Assembly: GCF_001895045.1 (NCBI RefSeq)
Contig: NZ_BDAM01000001.1
Coordinates: forward strand, 248,001-312,000
Direction of reading: 5' to 3'
Source: Rhodococcus coprophilus NBRC 100603
Lineage (GTDB): Bacteria; Actinomycetota; Actinomycetes; Mycobacteriales; Mycobacteriaceae
Length of the DNA: 64,000 bases
Shown here: positions 1 to 9,009 of the stretch, piece by piece
How positions within the stretch are numbered: the first letter of the stretch is position 1
How the letters are laid out: every line of letters starts with the position of its first letter
Program-made: the position numbers and the translations under genes
Notes under the pieces: model-generated
Told to the model about the DNA's origin: nothing
The model's database searches: none
The model's input: the letters and a program-made list of their open reading frames with translations, nothing else

Positions 1-1691
1 AGGGACGCGAGCTCGACAGCCTGGACGCTGCAGTCCGGCATTTCCGCTCGCAGGGGCAGGCGCTGCTGCGAGCACTGCGGGAGCACGCGACGAACACCGA
101 ACGTGCGCGGGAGGCACAGTCCCGGCTCGAGGAGGCACACCGCGTCGCCGAAGAAGCCGCGGAACAGTCGGCCGTTTCCGAAGAGTCGTTCGCCGCTCAG
201 CAGCAGAAGCTGGAAACACTACGGGACGCGCTCGGCGCCGGCGCGGACAAGATCGATGCGCAACTCGCGCAGGCTCGTGCACGGATCGAGGCGGCCAGGG
301 CTGCTCAGCGGACCGCCCGGAAGGCGCACGAGGTGGCGCTCGGGCGCATCGGCAAGTCGGAGGCCGCACAGACGGCCGCCGAGGAGACGTTACGGTCCGC
401 GCTCGTCGAATCCCGCGCCGACGCCGAGAAACTGGCACCGTTCGCCCGCCCGGACCTGCTGGCGTTGCTGGGGACAGCGCAACCGCACGCGTGGCCGGCG
501 AGCTCCGCCGCATGGCTGGAACCGGATCAGTTGCTGTACCGGATCCGGCAGGCGGAACCGGATACCGACGTTCCCGTGCTGCCCGCGGAGGTACATGCGC
601 TGTTCCGGTCGCTGGCAGGCGCGACGGAGACGGTCCGAGCGAGCGAATCGGCTCGCAAAGCGGCGCGGACCGCACTCACGGTCGCCGTGCAGGAGTTCGA
701 TACGGAACTTGCGAGGACACAGGACTATCGGCTGCGGTGGGATGCGCCCGACGGACTGACGGTGGTTCAGGTACAGGACGAACACGGGTTCTCGTCGGTC
801 GGCCAGTTCGCGGTGCGGATCGGGCAAGCCCGACGCGACCAGGAATTGCTGCTCACCGACTCCGAACGCCGCATCCTCGAAGATGCGCTGCTGGCGGGGC
901 TCGCCCAGCAGATCCACGAACGTACCGTCGATGCCCGCGATCTCATCGCACGCATGGGTGCCGAGATGCGAGCGCGGCACATGTCGTCGGGCAACACGAT
1001 CGGGGTGCACTGGGTGCTCGCCGACCATCTCGACGATCAGGCCCGGGCGGTGTGCAAATTGCTCGACCGCGACACGTCGGCGCTGTCCGCGGAGGATCTG
1101 GCAGCGGTGCGGGCGCACTTCGCGTCGCGGATTCGCGCGGAGCGGGCGGCGCACCCGGAGCGTTCGTATCCGGAGATCCTTGCCGCAACCTTGGATTACC
1201 GGCGGTGGCGGGTGTTCTCGTTCAGCCTGATCGGCGCGGACGGCAGCGACGACAAGCTGACCCCCGCGCGGCATTCGGCGCTCTCGGGTGGTGAACAGTC
1301 GGTGTCGCTGCACCTGCCGTTGTTCGCGGCGGCGCACGTGATGCTGGATTCGGCGGATCCGCATGCCCCACGTCTGCTGGCGCTCGACGAAGCGTTCGCG
1401 GGAGTCGACGACACAGGTCGGAGCGAATTGCTCAGTCTGTGTGTGCAATTCGATCTGGATCTGTTCATGACGGGATTCGACCTGTGGATCACGTATTCGG
1501 GAGTACCCGGCTGCGCGCACTACGACCTGTCGCACTCGGTCGCCGAACACACGGTTGCGGCGACCTTGCTGGTGTGGTCCGGCGGGGAACTGCTCGCCGA
1601 GCACGACGGTTCGGATCTCGCCACCGCGCTGGGGTCTCCGGGGACTCGGAAGGTGGCACAAACGGTGGAGGGCGCATTCGAATTCGCGTGA
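1..1691 (+). CDS. Wadjet type II JetC-like SMC ATPase (TIGR02680 family), 3' part
   Basis: The reading frame is already open at base 3, so the N-terminal Walker A lies outside the window. The first ~250 codons are Ala/Glu/Arg/Gln-rich with coiled-coil character. Near the C-terminus there is an ABC/SMC signature, SALSGGEQSVSLHLP, then a Walker B LLALDEAF followed by AGVDD, and the tail TGFDLWITY that I associate with the TIGR02680 family. In type II Wadjet (JetABCD) this protein is the SMC-like ATPase that with its partners recognises and eliminates plasmid DNA. JetD (TIGR02679) normally follows JetC, but nothing like it is seen in the next 1.3 kb, so the system looks incomplete on this side. 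Assignment rests on remembered family motifs; another SbcC/MukB-like ATPase is the alternative. Confidence 0.75.
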   Translation, partial: GRELDSLDAAVRHFRSQGQALLRALREHATNTERAREAQSRLEEAHRVAEEAAEQSAVSEESFAAQQQKLETLRDALGAGADKIDAQLAQARARIEAARAAQRTARKAHEVALGRIGKSEAAQTAAEETLRSALVESRADAEKLAPFARPDLLALLGTAQPHAWPASSAAWLEPDQLLYRIRQAEPDTDVPVLPAEVHALFRSLAGATETVRASESARKAARTALTVAVQEFDTELARTQDYRLRWDAPDGLTVVQVQDEHGFSSVGQFAVRIGQARRDQELLLTDSERRILEDALLAGLAQQIHERTVDARDLIARMGAEMRARHMSSGNTIGVHWVLADHLDDQARAVCKLLDRDTSALSAEDLAAVRAHFASRIRAERAAHPERSYPEILAATLDYRRWRVFSFSLIGADGSDDKLTPARHSALSGGEQSVSLHLPLFAAAHVMLDSADPHAPRLLALDEAFAGVDDTGRSELLSLCVQFDLDLFMTGFDLWITYSGVPGCAHYDLSHSVAEHTVAATLLVWSGGELLAEHDGSDLATALGSPGTRKVAQTVEGAFEFA

Positions 1692-1997
1692 ACACTCGGT
1701 GGTGCCCTCGGCCATCCCGTGTCGCTCCGATATCGGGGTGGCGTCGAGTGCTGAGGTGCCTTGCGACGCACCGATCCGGTGGTGCCCGTTGCGGATTCGG
1801 CGCCGGATACACCTTACCCATTAGTTGCGCGAACAATAGGAATTCCAGCGTCGATTCCCACAACCGAGTACCGAAGCCGACTGAGTACTCGAATCGGCTT
1901 CCTTTTCGAAGAATTCACCAACAATGCCGAAATCGTGTGATCAACGTCGGTTACCCCACGATGATCGAGGCATGAATACCAACACGGATCAGTTTCC

Positions 1998-2311
1998 GCG
2001 GCAGTCATCGGACTGGTCGGGCTGCCATGTTCGTCGTCGCACCGGGCGCCGCGAGCGCCGCCGATCCCTGCCGACTCGGGGTCTCGAACACCGGACCACG
2101 ATCGTGCGCCACCACCGAATTCCGTCCTCCCCCAGTGTTGACGGTCGGTGACGGAATCTGCGTCGGCATCCTCAATTCCGCCGGGGTCGCGTTCGGACCG
2201 CTCTACGAGTACAGCAGCTTTCCGGGTGCCACCCATTCCATCGAACTCCGCGTGACGCAGGTTCTCGTCACCCGTGGCAGTGAGGCGGTAGGCAATCTCA
2301 AGCAGAAGTGA
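1998..2311 (+). pseudogene. frameshifted small secreted-protein remnant
   Basis: A signal-peptide-like sequence is split over two frames. The hydrophobic run AAVIGLVGL is read from 1998-2024, and MFVVAPGAASAADP from 2027 in another frame, with an AxA-type cleavage site in the second part. The mature part then stays open to a stop at 2309-2311 (LTVGDGICVGILNSAG, then SIELRVTQVLVTRGSEAV). A single indel near 2021-2027 would join core and cleavage site. No family is recognised. The 3' end overlaps the minus-strand ATPase relic, so one of the two is probably read into foreign sequence. Confidence 0.35.
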
Positions 2312-2470
2312 CGCGAAGGAGGACTTGCCGCTGCCGTTGTGGCCGTAGACGACTGAGCCTGCCCAAGGGAAGCGTGGTGGGCCAAAAGTCTTTGCTTAGC
2401 GAGCCGTATGCGGTCATCGGGTCGAGTCGGCGCAGCATGGGGCGAATCCTAGTGCGTACATAATCCGATC
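2237..2470 (-). pseudogene. AAA/SMC-type ATPase N-terminal fragment (Walker A)
   Basis: The minus strand at 2344-2321 encodes GHNGSGKS, a clean Walker A, flanked by SVVY before it and SFASLLLEIAYRLTATG after it, the usual beta-strand/P-loop/helix order of ABC/SMC-like AAA ATPases. Upstream, the matching sequence (YGSLSKDF) lies in a different frame, and a stop occurs at 2398-2396 in the P-loop frame, so at least one frameshift near 2385-2395 separates them. Downstream the frame runs into unrelated sequence and no Walker B is visible. This is a gene fragment of unknown specific family. Confidence 0.55.
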
Positions 2471-3016
2471 CGGTCGGGACGTTCCACCGCACCGTGAAAA
2501 CAGATCGGAAGTGATCAACGTGGTCTGAATGGCTATGTGGCACTAGAGTCGATTTGTCGACAGTGTCCGCACAGGCGAGGCCGGTCAACCGCAAGTAACC
2601 GATGCTATCCGCCCTCTTGCGCACATGTCTTCCCGCCGACTACGAATCCGGCGACTACAGCGCGGCCAACGCTGCGAAATCAGCAGGCTGTGGCACTGCG
2701 CGGTTTACGCGACCCCGCGTCGCGTTCGAGAAGGAACCGCACTCGCACCCACCTGACTGTTCAGACCAGCAGCTAGTCGGCGGGGACGACCCCCTGCTCG
2801 CGGATTGACGTCACAGATCGCCGAATCTTATCTCGGCCGGAACATCTAGTATTCGGATGTGGTCTTGACCGCATCCCACGCCCCGAGTCCGACCACGTAC
2901 GCGTTACATAAACCAATTGCGCCCCAGCAGCATGTGAATAGATTATCCACCATCTTGACCCCAGTTGTTATACGGAGAGGTCAGGTAAGTGGAACTGAAC
3001 GTGCCGGATGTAAGCC

Positions 3017-3616
3017 TTAATCCACCATTGGCCGATAGATCCGGGCGAGCGCCAGTCCCAACAAAGACAACACGGTGAAGACGATCCACAGCCTGATGGC
3101 GGACATGTCCACCAACGCGGAAACAAGCAGCCCACAGATCGAGCAAATCAGCAGAGCCGCCCACACCAGAGTATGAGCAGCCTTCAGGCGCGCTTGCTTT
3201 GCGGCGCGTGCGGCTCGGACTCGATCGATGCCGGCTGCGAAGTCTCTGGCGTGTCGGTTCTGAGGGAACAGCGTGCCGTCAGTGGTGTAGGCGAACAGGC
3301 CGATCTCGTGTTCGTTTGCATACTCGACGGCATGCGGGGTGTACGGCGAAGGGGAGATCAACTCCGCGAAGAACAGCATGGCGATGGAATGTTCCGTGCC
3401 TCGTGCGCCGTACAGACGTTGAAGATCCGGCCGCCCGACCTTTGAATGCATCCACTTCACCTGCGCGACTGCACGCCGGGCAACAACATCGATGCCCCCA
3501 TCGGCACCGCGCCGGGTCACCCTCGCGTCGGGAAACCCCATCTCCCTCATCCGTGCAGCCGCAAAGTGCTCGGCGTCCTCGGGAGACGTAATGTATCGGG
3601 ACCGAGAATCCATCAT
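3017..3616 (-). CDS. Mrr-like restriction endonuclease with C-terminal membrane anchor
   Basis: About 199 residues. The N-terminal half carries a PD-(D/E)xK core: GADGGIDVVARRAVAQVKW contains the acidic residue of GIDV and the QVK lysine, as in the Mrr_cat domain of type IV restriction enzymes. The C-terminal ~60 residues form two hydrophobic helices (LVWAALLICSICGLLVSALV and WIVFTVLSLLGLALA), so the nuclease is probably tethered to the membrane facing the cytoplasm. The start is chosen at two adjacent ATGs (3616/3613) because GGGAGG sits 4-7 bases upstream; the upstream in-frame ATG at 3646 has no such site. It stands alone between decayed genes, next to the Wadjet remnant, which suggests a defence role. 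Its substrate is unknown. Confidence 0.75.
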   Translation of the reverse strand: MMDSRSRYITSPEDAEHFAAARMREMGFPDARVTRRGADGGIDVVARRAVAQVKWMHSKVGRPDLQRLYGARGTEHSIAMLFFAELISPSPYTPHAVEYANEHEIGLFAYTTDGTLFPQNRHARDFAAGIDRVRAARAAKQARLKAAHTLVWAALLICSICGLLVSALVDMSAIRLWIVFTVLSLLGLALARIYRPMVD

Positions 3617-3736
3617 TCGACCTCCCGATCTCGGGTCTGTCGACACTATAGCTGTCTACCGCCCCGTCACTGGCCGGATCATCGGCATAGACGACTGGCC
3701 ACTGAATTCCGGCGGTGGTTGCGGTCCAGACCGCCG

Positions 3737-4301
3737 TTAGCGCCCGGGGCCATCCGGATGAGAGCGGATGAACTCGTGATCTTTGGTCCGGCCCGCGATG
3801 GTCGGTACCGCGCACAGGCTGACTTCGCCTACGTCTAAGACTGCCTCGGTGACCACTCCTTCTGGGTGCGACCCTTCCTGCTTGAAGTTCAAACCGGTTC
3901 GCCCGTACTCCGCGCCGGATCCAGCGTCCCCCGATGAAGTGTGCGTCTGTTTCCCCGCAGTTCGGCAGCACCACCGTGCCTCTGTATGGCCTTCGACCCA
4001 GATCCACTGCAGGAGAAATCTTCCCGACCGAGATGTCGGGATACTGAGCTTGTGGCCAAGGTCGATCTTGGCCGCGGATGCGCCCCAGGCAACATGTCTG
4101 ACCACTTCCCGGGCAATAAATGCCTCCACGGACTGCGCGGAAATCACCGCAACTACCCAGGATGGACTGCGAGCCGAAAACCACCACGTTCAGGAGCTCG
4201 TCGTACTCAGCATCATCGGGGAAACAGAAATCGGCTCCCAGATTTCTGCGACCGAGGAACACCGGTGCTGCGAAGCCAATTGCCGCGATCGGTGACAGCA
4301 C
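3737..4301 (-). pseudogene. frameshifted hypothetical gene
   Basis: A coding-like frame starts at 4301 (GFAAPVFLGRRNLGADF, SQSILGSCGDFRAV) and degenerates near 4130. From the same point a second frame becomes coding-like (VEAFIAREVVRHVAWG ... VLDVGEVSLCAVPTIAGR) and runs to a stop at 3739-3737. A one-base indel near 4130 would fuse them into one protein of roughly 185 residues. I recognise no family. A GTG at 4147 could also start the second part alone (136 aa), so an intact smaller gene is the alternative. Confidence 0.4.
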
Positions 4302-4455
4302 TCGATCGTGACTGTCGCGCGCCCTCTAACCCCGCCCTGTCACTCGCCTGCCTATCTATACGGTGGCGCTGAAACTGTGTGATGCGCCGCGTCGTGTCCC
4401 CGGGCTGTTTCCGGCCGGGCGGTGCGAAGATGCCGGGGGTCGGTCGAGCAGGGGA

Positions 4456-4809
4456 ATGGAGTCCACGGGAGTGCGAGCAACCACGGTCAAGTTCGCTCGC
4501 GAGCAGTTGGGTGCGCTGGTGCGGGAAGTCAACGACGATACCGTCGCGGTGGAGATCACGGGCAAACACCATGAGGCTGTGCTGATCTCGAAAGAGCGGT
4601 ACATCGCGCTCCAGGAAGCGACCTTCCTCCTCCGTTCACCCGAACTGATGGACAGTCTCCGGAGGGAGATGGCGCGCGCACTTCTCGAAGCGCAATCGGA
4701 CGATTCTTCGGATGGTCCCGCCGACACGTCCGAGAAGCCGGCAAAACCCGGACGGCGCCCCGCGAAACGCTCCCGCAAGCAACGAAAGAAGAAGCAGAAG
4801 AAGGCGTAA
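4456..4809 (+). CDS. Phd/YefM-family antitoxin-like protein, no adjacent toxin
   Basis: About 117 residues. Residues 5-60 match the Phd/YefM DNA-binding fold (VRATTVKFAREQLGALVREV, then VAVEITGKHHEAVLISKERY). The C-terminal third is a Lys/Arg-rich tail (RSRKQRKKKQKKA) that could bind nucleic acid. Start chosen at the ATG of MESTGVRA, where the domain begins; AGGGG lies very close upstream, so the GTG six codons later is possible. Phd proteins normally neutralise a Doc or RelE toxin encoded next door, but the next gene converges on it and is a membrane protein. It may be an orphan antitoxin or a stand-alone regulator. Confidence 0.65.
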   Translation: MESTGVRATTVKFAREQLGALVREVNDDTVAVEITGKHHEAVLISKERYIALQEATFLLRSPELMDSLRREMARALLEAQSDDSSDGPADTSEKPAKPGRRPAKRSRKQRKKKQKKA

Positions 4810-4920
4810 TCGTGCGTGGGCCGGCGCCAGATCCACCTTCGGCACCCGCTCACCACGCGAACTCCCCGATGCCCCGGTCCGATCAACCCTTCCGCTGCGG
4901 AACCCTGATCGACGAAGCGG

Positions 4921-5187
4921 TCACCGATGAGGATCGGAAACAGGATTCGCTACCGGGTTGTTCATTCGCGCTCGGTAGCCGAAGACGACACTGCAGATCA
5001 ACCCTGAAACGACCATCGATCCGGACAGAACCCCAGGCACGTCGTGCGCAGACGCGAGCAAGACGCCACATATCGCCAGCAACCCTCCGGAGGTAACCAA
5101 CCCGATAGCGGTCGCGGCGGCGCGTGCGCGCACGGCGCGCGGCATCGGGTTCTCTCGGTTCGGCATCGGGTTCTCTCGGTTCGGCAT
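4921..5187 (-). CDS. small two-helix membrane protein
   Basis: 88 residues from the ATG at 5187, which has GGAGG five bases upstream. The N-terminus contains MPNRENP twice, then PRAVRARAA, and two hydrophobic helices follow (AIGLVTSGGLLAICGVLLAS and VLSGSMVVSGLICSVVFGY). No family is recognised. The Met-Pro repeats come from a tandem 21-bp duplication that also copies a GAGAG element ahead of each ATG, so three start codons are plausible. Function unknown. Confidence 0.55.
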   Translation of the reverse strand: MPNRENPMPNRENPMPRAVRARAAATAIGLVTSGGLLAICGVLLASAHDVPGVLSGSMVVSGLICSVVFGYRARMNNPVANPVSDPHR

Positions 5188-5190
5188 CGG
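5141..5190. repeat. tandem 21-bp duplication spanning a start codon region
   Basis: The unit at 5141-5161 (GGCATCGGGTTCTCTCGGTT plus C) is repeated exactly at 5162-5182 and begins again at 5183. On the minus strand each unit encodes MPNRENP and carries a GAGAG element about 7 bases before the following ATG, so the duplication multiplies possible translation starts of the small membrane protein. Confidence 0.85.
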
Positions 5191-5262
5191 TCCTCCACAG
5201 TTCGTGTGGTTCGTCGACGACCGAACCACACGAACGGGTCACGACAACAGCATCGCAGGCCG

Positions 5263-5820
5263 CTACCGTCGCGGTTCGTACCGCATCGCCACCGTTCCCG
5301 CACCGAACTCGTGCCGGTCCAGGAAGCGCAGCTCGAGGGGCTTCGACAACCCCGCGAACAACGTCGGCCCGTGGCCGGCGATCCTGGGCTGCACCACGAA
5401 TTCGTACTCGTCGATCAGCCCCAACTCCGCCAACGCGAGCGGGAGTTGCACCCCTCCGACGAACAGACCGTTGGGCGCGTCCTGTTTGAGTTTCCGAACG
5501 GCTTCGGCAAGGTCCCCCTGTACAAGTTCCGCATTCCAGTCGACACTCGGGAGCGTGCTCGACACGACGTACTTCTTCGCTGCGTCGATCGTCCGGGCGA
5601 ACGGGTCCGTCCAGTCGGGATTCTCTGCCGACGACGGCGACTGTCGCCACGCCGACTCCATCAGTTCGTACGTCACGCGGCCGAAGAGCAGCGCGTCCGC
5701 CCGCTCGAGATTCGCGGTGTGGTGGCGGTGCAATTCCTGTAGCTCTTCCTCCGCAGGCACCGCGCGATGATCGCAGCATCCGTCCAGAGTGATGTTGATG
5801 GAGTACCGGAGCAATCCCAT
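5263..5820 (-). CDS. dihydrofolate reductase-family (RibD C-terminal-like) protein
   Basis: 185 residues from the ATG at 5820 (GLLRYSINITLDGCCDHR). The order of motifs is that of the RibD_C/YyaP family: SINITLDG strand, ADALLFGRVTYELM, then KYVVSSTL, a GLFVGGVQLPLALAELGLIDEYEF glycine-rich nucleotide-binding segment in shorter pieces, and GHGPTLFAGL. These proteins are NADPH-dependent reductases of mostly unknown substrate. It is divergent from a paralogous gene starting at 5944, with 123 bp between. An upstream extension to 6051 is possible but lacks family similarity. Confidence 0.8.
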   Translation of the reverse strand: MGLLRYSINITLDGCCDHRAVPAEEELQELHRHHTANLERADALLFGRVTYELMESAWRQSPSSAENPDWTDPFARTIDAAKKYVVSSTLPSVDWNAELVQGDLAEAVRKLKQDAPNGLFVGGVQLPLALAELGLIDEYEFVVQPRIAGHGPTLFAGLSKPLELRFLDRHEFGAGTVAMRYEPRR

Positions 5821-5943
5821 CGGGCCAGCGTACGTCGGGGGCAAGTTCCGTTGTGGCGCTTCGGCTGCGCCGATATGCGATGAGTTCTTCTGCCCGACCG
5901 GGTCTGTCCCGTCGACAACGGAACCACAGCGCGGAGGTAGGGC

Positions 5944-6591
5944 ATGGGCCTCATCGAGATCGAACTGTTCGCGACCCTCGACCTCGTCGGGCAAGCGCCC
6001 GGCGGACCGGACGAGGATCCGGACGACAGCTTCCCCTTCGGCGGCTGGCAAGCACCCCTACTGGACAAGGTCACCGAGGCTCAGATCGGCGCGGCGTACG
6101 AAGGGACGGACGCGCTGCTCCTCGGCAGGCGTACCTACGACATCTTCGCCGCGTACTGGCCCCACCAGGAAGGTGGCGAGGACAACGCGATCGCCACACT
6201 GTTCAACAGGGTCCCGAAGTACGTGGCCTCCCGAGGCACCCCCGACCTGTCGTGGGCCGGGAGCACACAACTCGGGGCGGATCTGGCCGGTTCCGTGCGC
6301 GAGATCCGCGAGCGGCACGAGCACACAAAGGTGGTCGGGAGTCTCAACTTCGTGAAGACCCTGCTGCGTGAGCAACTCTTCGATCGTCTGGACCTCTGGA
6401 TACATCCGATAGTGCTGGGCGTCGGAAAGAAGGTGTTCGACGGCGGCGAAGTACCCACCAACGTCACGCTGCTCGCACCACCGGTCGCCGATCCCAAGGG
6501 CACCGTGTACCTGCGTTACGGACTCGGCGAAGGCACCCCGGGAACCGGCGACATGAGCGCGCCCGATCGTGGTGTCGGGCGGGACGAATGA
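5944..6591 (+). CDS. dihydrofolate reductase-family protein
   Basis: 215 residues. GGAGG lies eight bases before the ATG. It begins GLIEIELFATLDLVGQ and contains TDALLLGRRTYDIFAAYWP, the hallmark helix of the RibD_C group, then KVVGSLNFVKTLL and LDLWIHPIVLGVGKKVF. It is likely a cytoplasmic NADPH-dependent reductase. Relative to its divergent neighbour it has an extra loop after residue 20 (GGPDEDPDDSFPFGGW) and a Gly/Asp-rich C-terminal tail. Two different members placed back to back suggests an old duplication or paired function. Confidence 0.8.
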   Translation: MGLIEIELFATLDLVGQAPGGPDEDPDDSFPFGGWQAPLLDKVTEAQIGAAYEGTDALLLGRRTYDIFAAYWPHQEGGEDNAIATLFNRVPKYVASRGTPDLSWAGSTQLGADLAGSVREIRERHEHTKVVGSLNFVKTLLREQLFDRLDLWIHPIVLGVGKKVFDGGEVPTNVTLLAPPVADPKGTVYLRYGLGEGTPGTGDMSAPDRGVGRDE

Positions 6592-6610
6592 ATCCGCCTA
6601 TGCTGACGCG

Positions 6611-6814
6611 ATGTTCTTTCTGTTCGGCTACGGCACCAAACGGCAATACCTCGGCGACGGACACACTCGCACGTGCCCGCGCTGCCACAACACGACCCAG
6701 TGGAGAAGGCTGCGCGAATCCAAACAGGTCACGGTGTTCTTCGTTCCCGTCGCGCGCTGGAATCGTCGGCAGTTCGAGGAATGCGGTATTTGCGGCACCG
6801 TCGTCGAGGGCTGA
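6611..6814 (+). CDS. small zinc-ribbon protein
   Basis: 67 residues (MFFLFGYGTKRQYLG...). Two CxxC knuckles, CPRC and CGIC, separated by ~35 residues with VTVFFVPVAR between them, give a zinc-ribbon of the type found in many short actinobacterial proteins. The start is set at the ATG that begins the conserved FFLFGYG element; an in-frame start at 6569 has no similarity. Role unknown; probably zinc-binding and cytoplasmic. Confidence 0.7.
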   Translation: MFFLFGYGTKRQYLGDGHTRTCPRCHNTTQWRRLRESKQVTVFFVPVARWNRRQFEECGICGTVVEG

Positions 6815-6832
6815 CCTGGATCGATTGCCGGA

Positions 6833-8341
6833 TCAGGTTCCGCAGAACGTCTGGAAGGACTCGTTGAACAGTCGTGGTGCGGGGACCGCGTAGTCCGACC
6901 ATTCGTCGCGCCGCTCGAACGGCTGCGTGACGACTTCGAGCAACTTGCCGAAGAGTGAGAGGTCTCCCTCCGTGGCAGCCCGCAATGCCGCGTCGACCAA
7001 GTGATTTCGCGGGATATAGAGCGGATTGACGCGGTCCATCGCGTCCGCGATCTCCGCTGGGCTCCTCCCCTGTCGCGCCAAGAGTGCATTCCATCGTTCC
7101 AGCCACGGACCGATGGCCGCGCGCGGCACGAGGCGATCGAGAGGGGCGGAGTCCCCGCGAAGCTCATCCGCCAAAGCGCGGAAGCTGCCCGTCCAATCGG
7201 CACCGGATTCTTCCATCACGGTCAGCAGGTCGTCGACCAGCGCTCGCTCGATGCGGATGCCGGCGACCCCGAGTTTGGCTGCGATTCCCGTTGTGAGGTG
7301 GCCGTCGTAACGGTCGTCGAAGGTGTCGAGCACTGCCGACGCCGCGGTGATTGCGTCGTCGGGTGTCGACGCGAGCAAGGGCAACAGTGTCTCGGCGAAA
7401 CGGGCCAGGTTCCATGTCAGAACGGCAGGCTGGTTACCGAATGCGTATCGTCCGCCGCGGTCGATCGAACTGAACACAGCTCCCGGATCGAAGGCGTCCA
7501 CGAAAGCACACGGGCCGTAGTCGATGGTCTCCCCGGAGACGGTCGTGTTGTCGGTGTTCATCACGCCGTGAACGAAGCCGATGAGCATCCACTTCGCCAC
7601 CAGAGACGCCTGTGCCTCGACGACTGCGTCGAAGAACCTCAGATAACGGTTGTCGTCGCCCGTTGCGGGCAGATCGGCAAGCTCCGGATAGTGACGGGCG
7701 ATCGCGTAGTCGGCGAGCCTGGGCAGCACCTCTCCCTGTCGCGCCGCGTACTCGAACGTGCCCACCCGAAGATGGCTGGACGCCACCCGCGCCAGCACGG
7801 CGCCCGGCTCGGCACCGTTACGGCGGACATCTCGGCCCGTCGCCACCACCGAAAGTGCGCGCGTCGTCGGAATACCGAGTGCTGACATGGCTTCGCTGAC
7901 CAGGTACTCCCGCAGCATCGGCCCTACAACTGCGAAGCCGTCACCGCCGCGGGAGAACGGGGTAGGCCCGGATCCCTTGAGATGCAGATCGACTCGCCTG
8001 CCGCCGGCATCGACGAGTTCGCCGAGCAGCATCGCCCGCCCGTCACCGAGAAGCGGCGCGTAGCCGCCGAACTGATGACCGGCGTATGCCATCGCCACCG
8101 GCGTGGATCCGGCGGGCACAGCGGAGCCGGACAGAACCGCGACCCCGTCCTCACTGCGCAGTGCCTCGGCACTCAACCCGAGATCAGCCGCCAATTGTTC
8201 GTTGAGCACAAGGAGTGCGGGAGCGGGAGCGGGGACGCCCTTCCACGGAACGGTGAGCTCGCCCAACTCCTCGGCGAAGGTGTTCTCGAGTCCGGCCACC
8301 GCTGTGTTCGTGTCCGAGGTGGAATCGGGAAGTGCAGTCAT
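6833..8341 (-). CDS. selO: SelO/YdiU protein adenylyltransferase
   Basis: 502 residues, the usual length for the family. Characteristic segments are present in order: [72 protein letters not shown] and the C-terminal [19 protein letters not shown]. SelO has a pseudokinase fold that binds ATP inverted and transfers AMP to Ser/Thr/Tyr of target proteins in redox homeostasis; the HGVMNTDN and DYGP parts hold the metal/ATP residues. The bacterial protein ends in Cys-Gly-Thr here, so a redox-active C-terminal Cys remains. Start set at the ATG at 8341 where the conserved region begins; a GTG at 8383 is in frame, and the frame stays open upstream into an NTF2-like relic. Confidence 0.9.
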   Translation of the reverse strand: MTALPDSTSDTNTAVAGLENTFAEELGELTVPWKGVPAPAPALLVLNEQLAADLGLSAEALRSEDGVAVLSGSAVPAGSTPVAMAYAGHQFGGYAPLLGDGRAMLLGELVDAGGRRVDLHLKGSGPTPFSRGGDGFAVVGPMLREYLVSEAMSALGIPTTRALSVVATGRDVRRNGAEPGAVLARVASSHLRVGTFEYAARQGEVLPRLADYAIARHYPELADLPATGDDNRYLRFFDAVVEAQASLVAKWMLIGFVHGVMNTDNTTVSGETIDYGPCAFVDAFDPGAVFSSIDRGGRYAFGNQPAVLTWNLARFAETLLPLLASTPDDAITAASAVLDTFDDRYDGHLTTGIAAKLGVAGIRIERALVDDLLTVMEESGADWTGSFRALADELRGDSAPLDRLVPRAAIGPWLERWNALLARQGRSPAEIADAMDRVNPLYIPRNHLVDAALRAATEGDLSLFGKLLEVVTQPFERRDEWSDYAVPAPRLFNESFQTFCGT

Positions 8342-8383
8342 GATTCGAGGGTAACCACCCGCAACCTCACTCACCGCGTGCAC

Positions 8384-8580
8384 CGCGCGGCCAGTGTCCT
8401 GCGCCGACGGTTCAGCAACCGGAGTGCCCTGGTGGTAGAGAATCGTCCAGCCGCTCTCCCGACGCTGCCAAAAGGTCGCCCGGCGAGTGAGCCGGCTTCG
8501 GTGCAGCAGGGTGTAGGTCAGCAGGTCGTTTTCGAGAATCCCGCGAGCTCCGGCGCGGTCCTGCGGTCCGGCTCGTGTGC
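8384..8580 (-). pseudogene. NTF2-like (DUF4440) C-terminal relic
   Basis: The minus strand reads [18 protein letters not shown], then [23 protein letters not shown], which is the typical last two strands of DUF4440/NTF2-like proteins (arginine-rich strand, W-x-I-x-x-H-Q-G-T-P). There is no start codon or N-terminal part, and the normal stop after the GTP motif is missing, so this frame runs without interruption into selO. Most likely a truncated gene. Confidence 0.55.
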
Positions 8581-8583
8581 GGC

Positions 8584-8721
8584 ATGCTCCACGACGCCGA
8601 GGACAACCGCCTATCGGAGCGCGCGTTGAGCCCCAAGCGAGTGGATACGGTGTGGGTGTATCCAGCGACGAGTCCCGAAAGTGATGTGCCAGGGCTGTTC
8701 AAGGCTGTTTTTGTGGAATGA
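8584..8721 (+). other. short coding-like open frame, unresolved
   Basis: A 45-codon frame ([19 protein letters not shown], then [20 protein letters not shown]) has natural-looking amino-acid composition. It has no Shine-Dalgarno sequence and no family that I recognise, and it lies directly behind the NTF2-like relic on the other strand. It may be the tail of a lost gene. Confidence 0.2.
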
Positions 8722-9009
8722 GTTGTTCGGTATTTCTAGCTTTTCCGTCCAGTCCAGAATACTTTCTCGTCTGAGGTGACTCACTCCTATCCGGGTTTTC
8801 GTTCGACGGGCGAACGTCTCATTCCTACAGGTATCGGCGGACGCTGTCGTAACAGGACGACCCGGTGCTCAATCCTTCTCCCGCGCTGGGCATCACGCGA
8901 CGTTCAGCGACCCCGCTCCCCCGCATACGAAAATAGATCGGGAAAACCGGTGCGGCCCCCACTACCCAAGGGTCCTGAGCGATAGCCCGATGTAGATGCG
9001 GTGCGGGAG

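Larger units (their letters stand above)
1692..3016. other. decayed accessory region without an intact gene
   Basis: No complete, convincing gene is seen in this 1.3 kb. It holds two recognisable relics: a signal-peptide-like plus-strand stretch and a minus-strand Walker A fragment, listed separately. A 68-codon plus-strand open frame at 2602-2808 has no recognisable domain. Base composition is less GC-biased than in the neighbouring housekeeping genes, which fits a degraded accessory tract. Confidence 0.6.

Noticed and set aside
4812-5096. Toxin partner gene for the Phd-like antitoxin
   Set aside because: The frame following it starts with a GTG but is Arg/Pro-rich, lacks Doc/RelE motifs, and lies antisense to the small membrane protein with its own good ribosome site.
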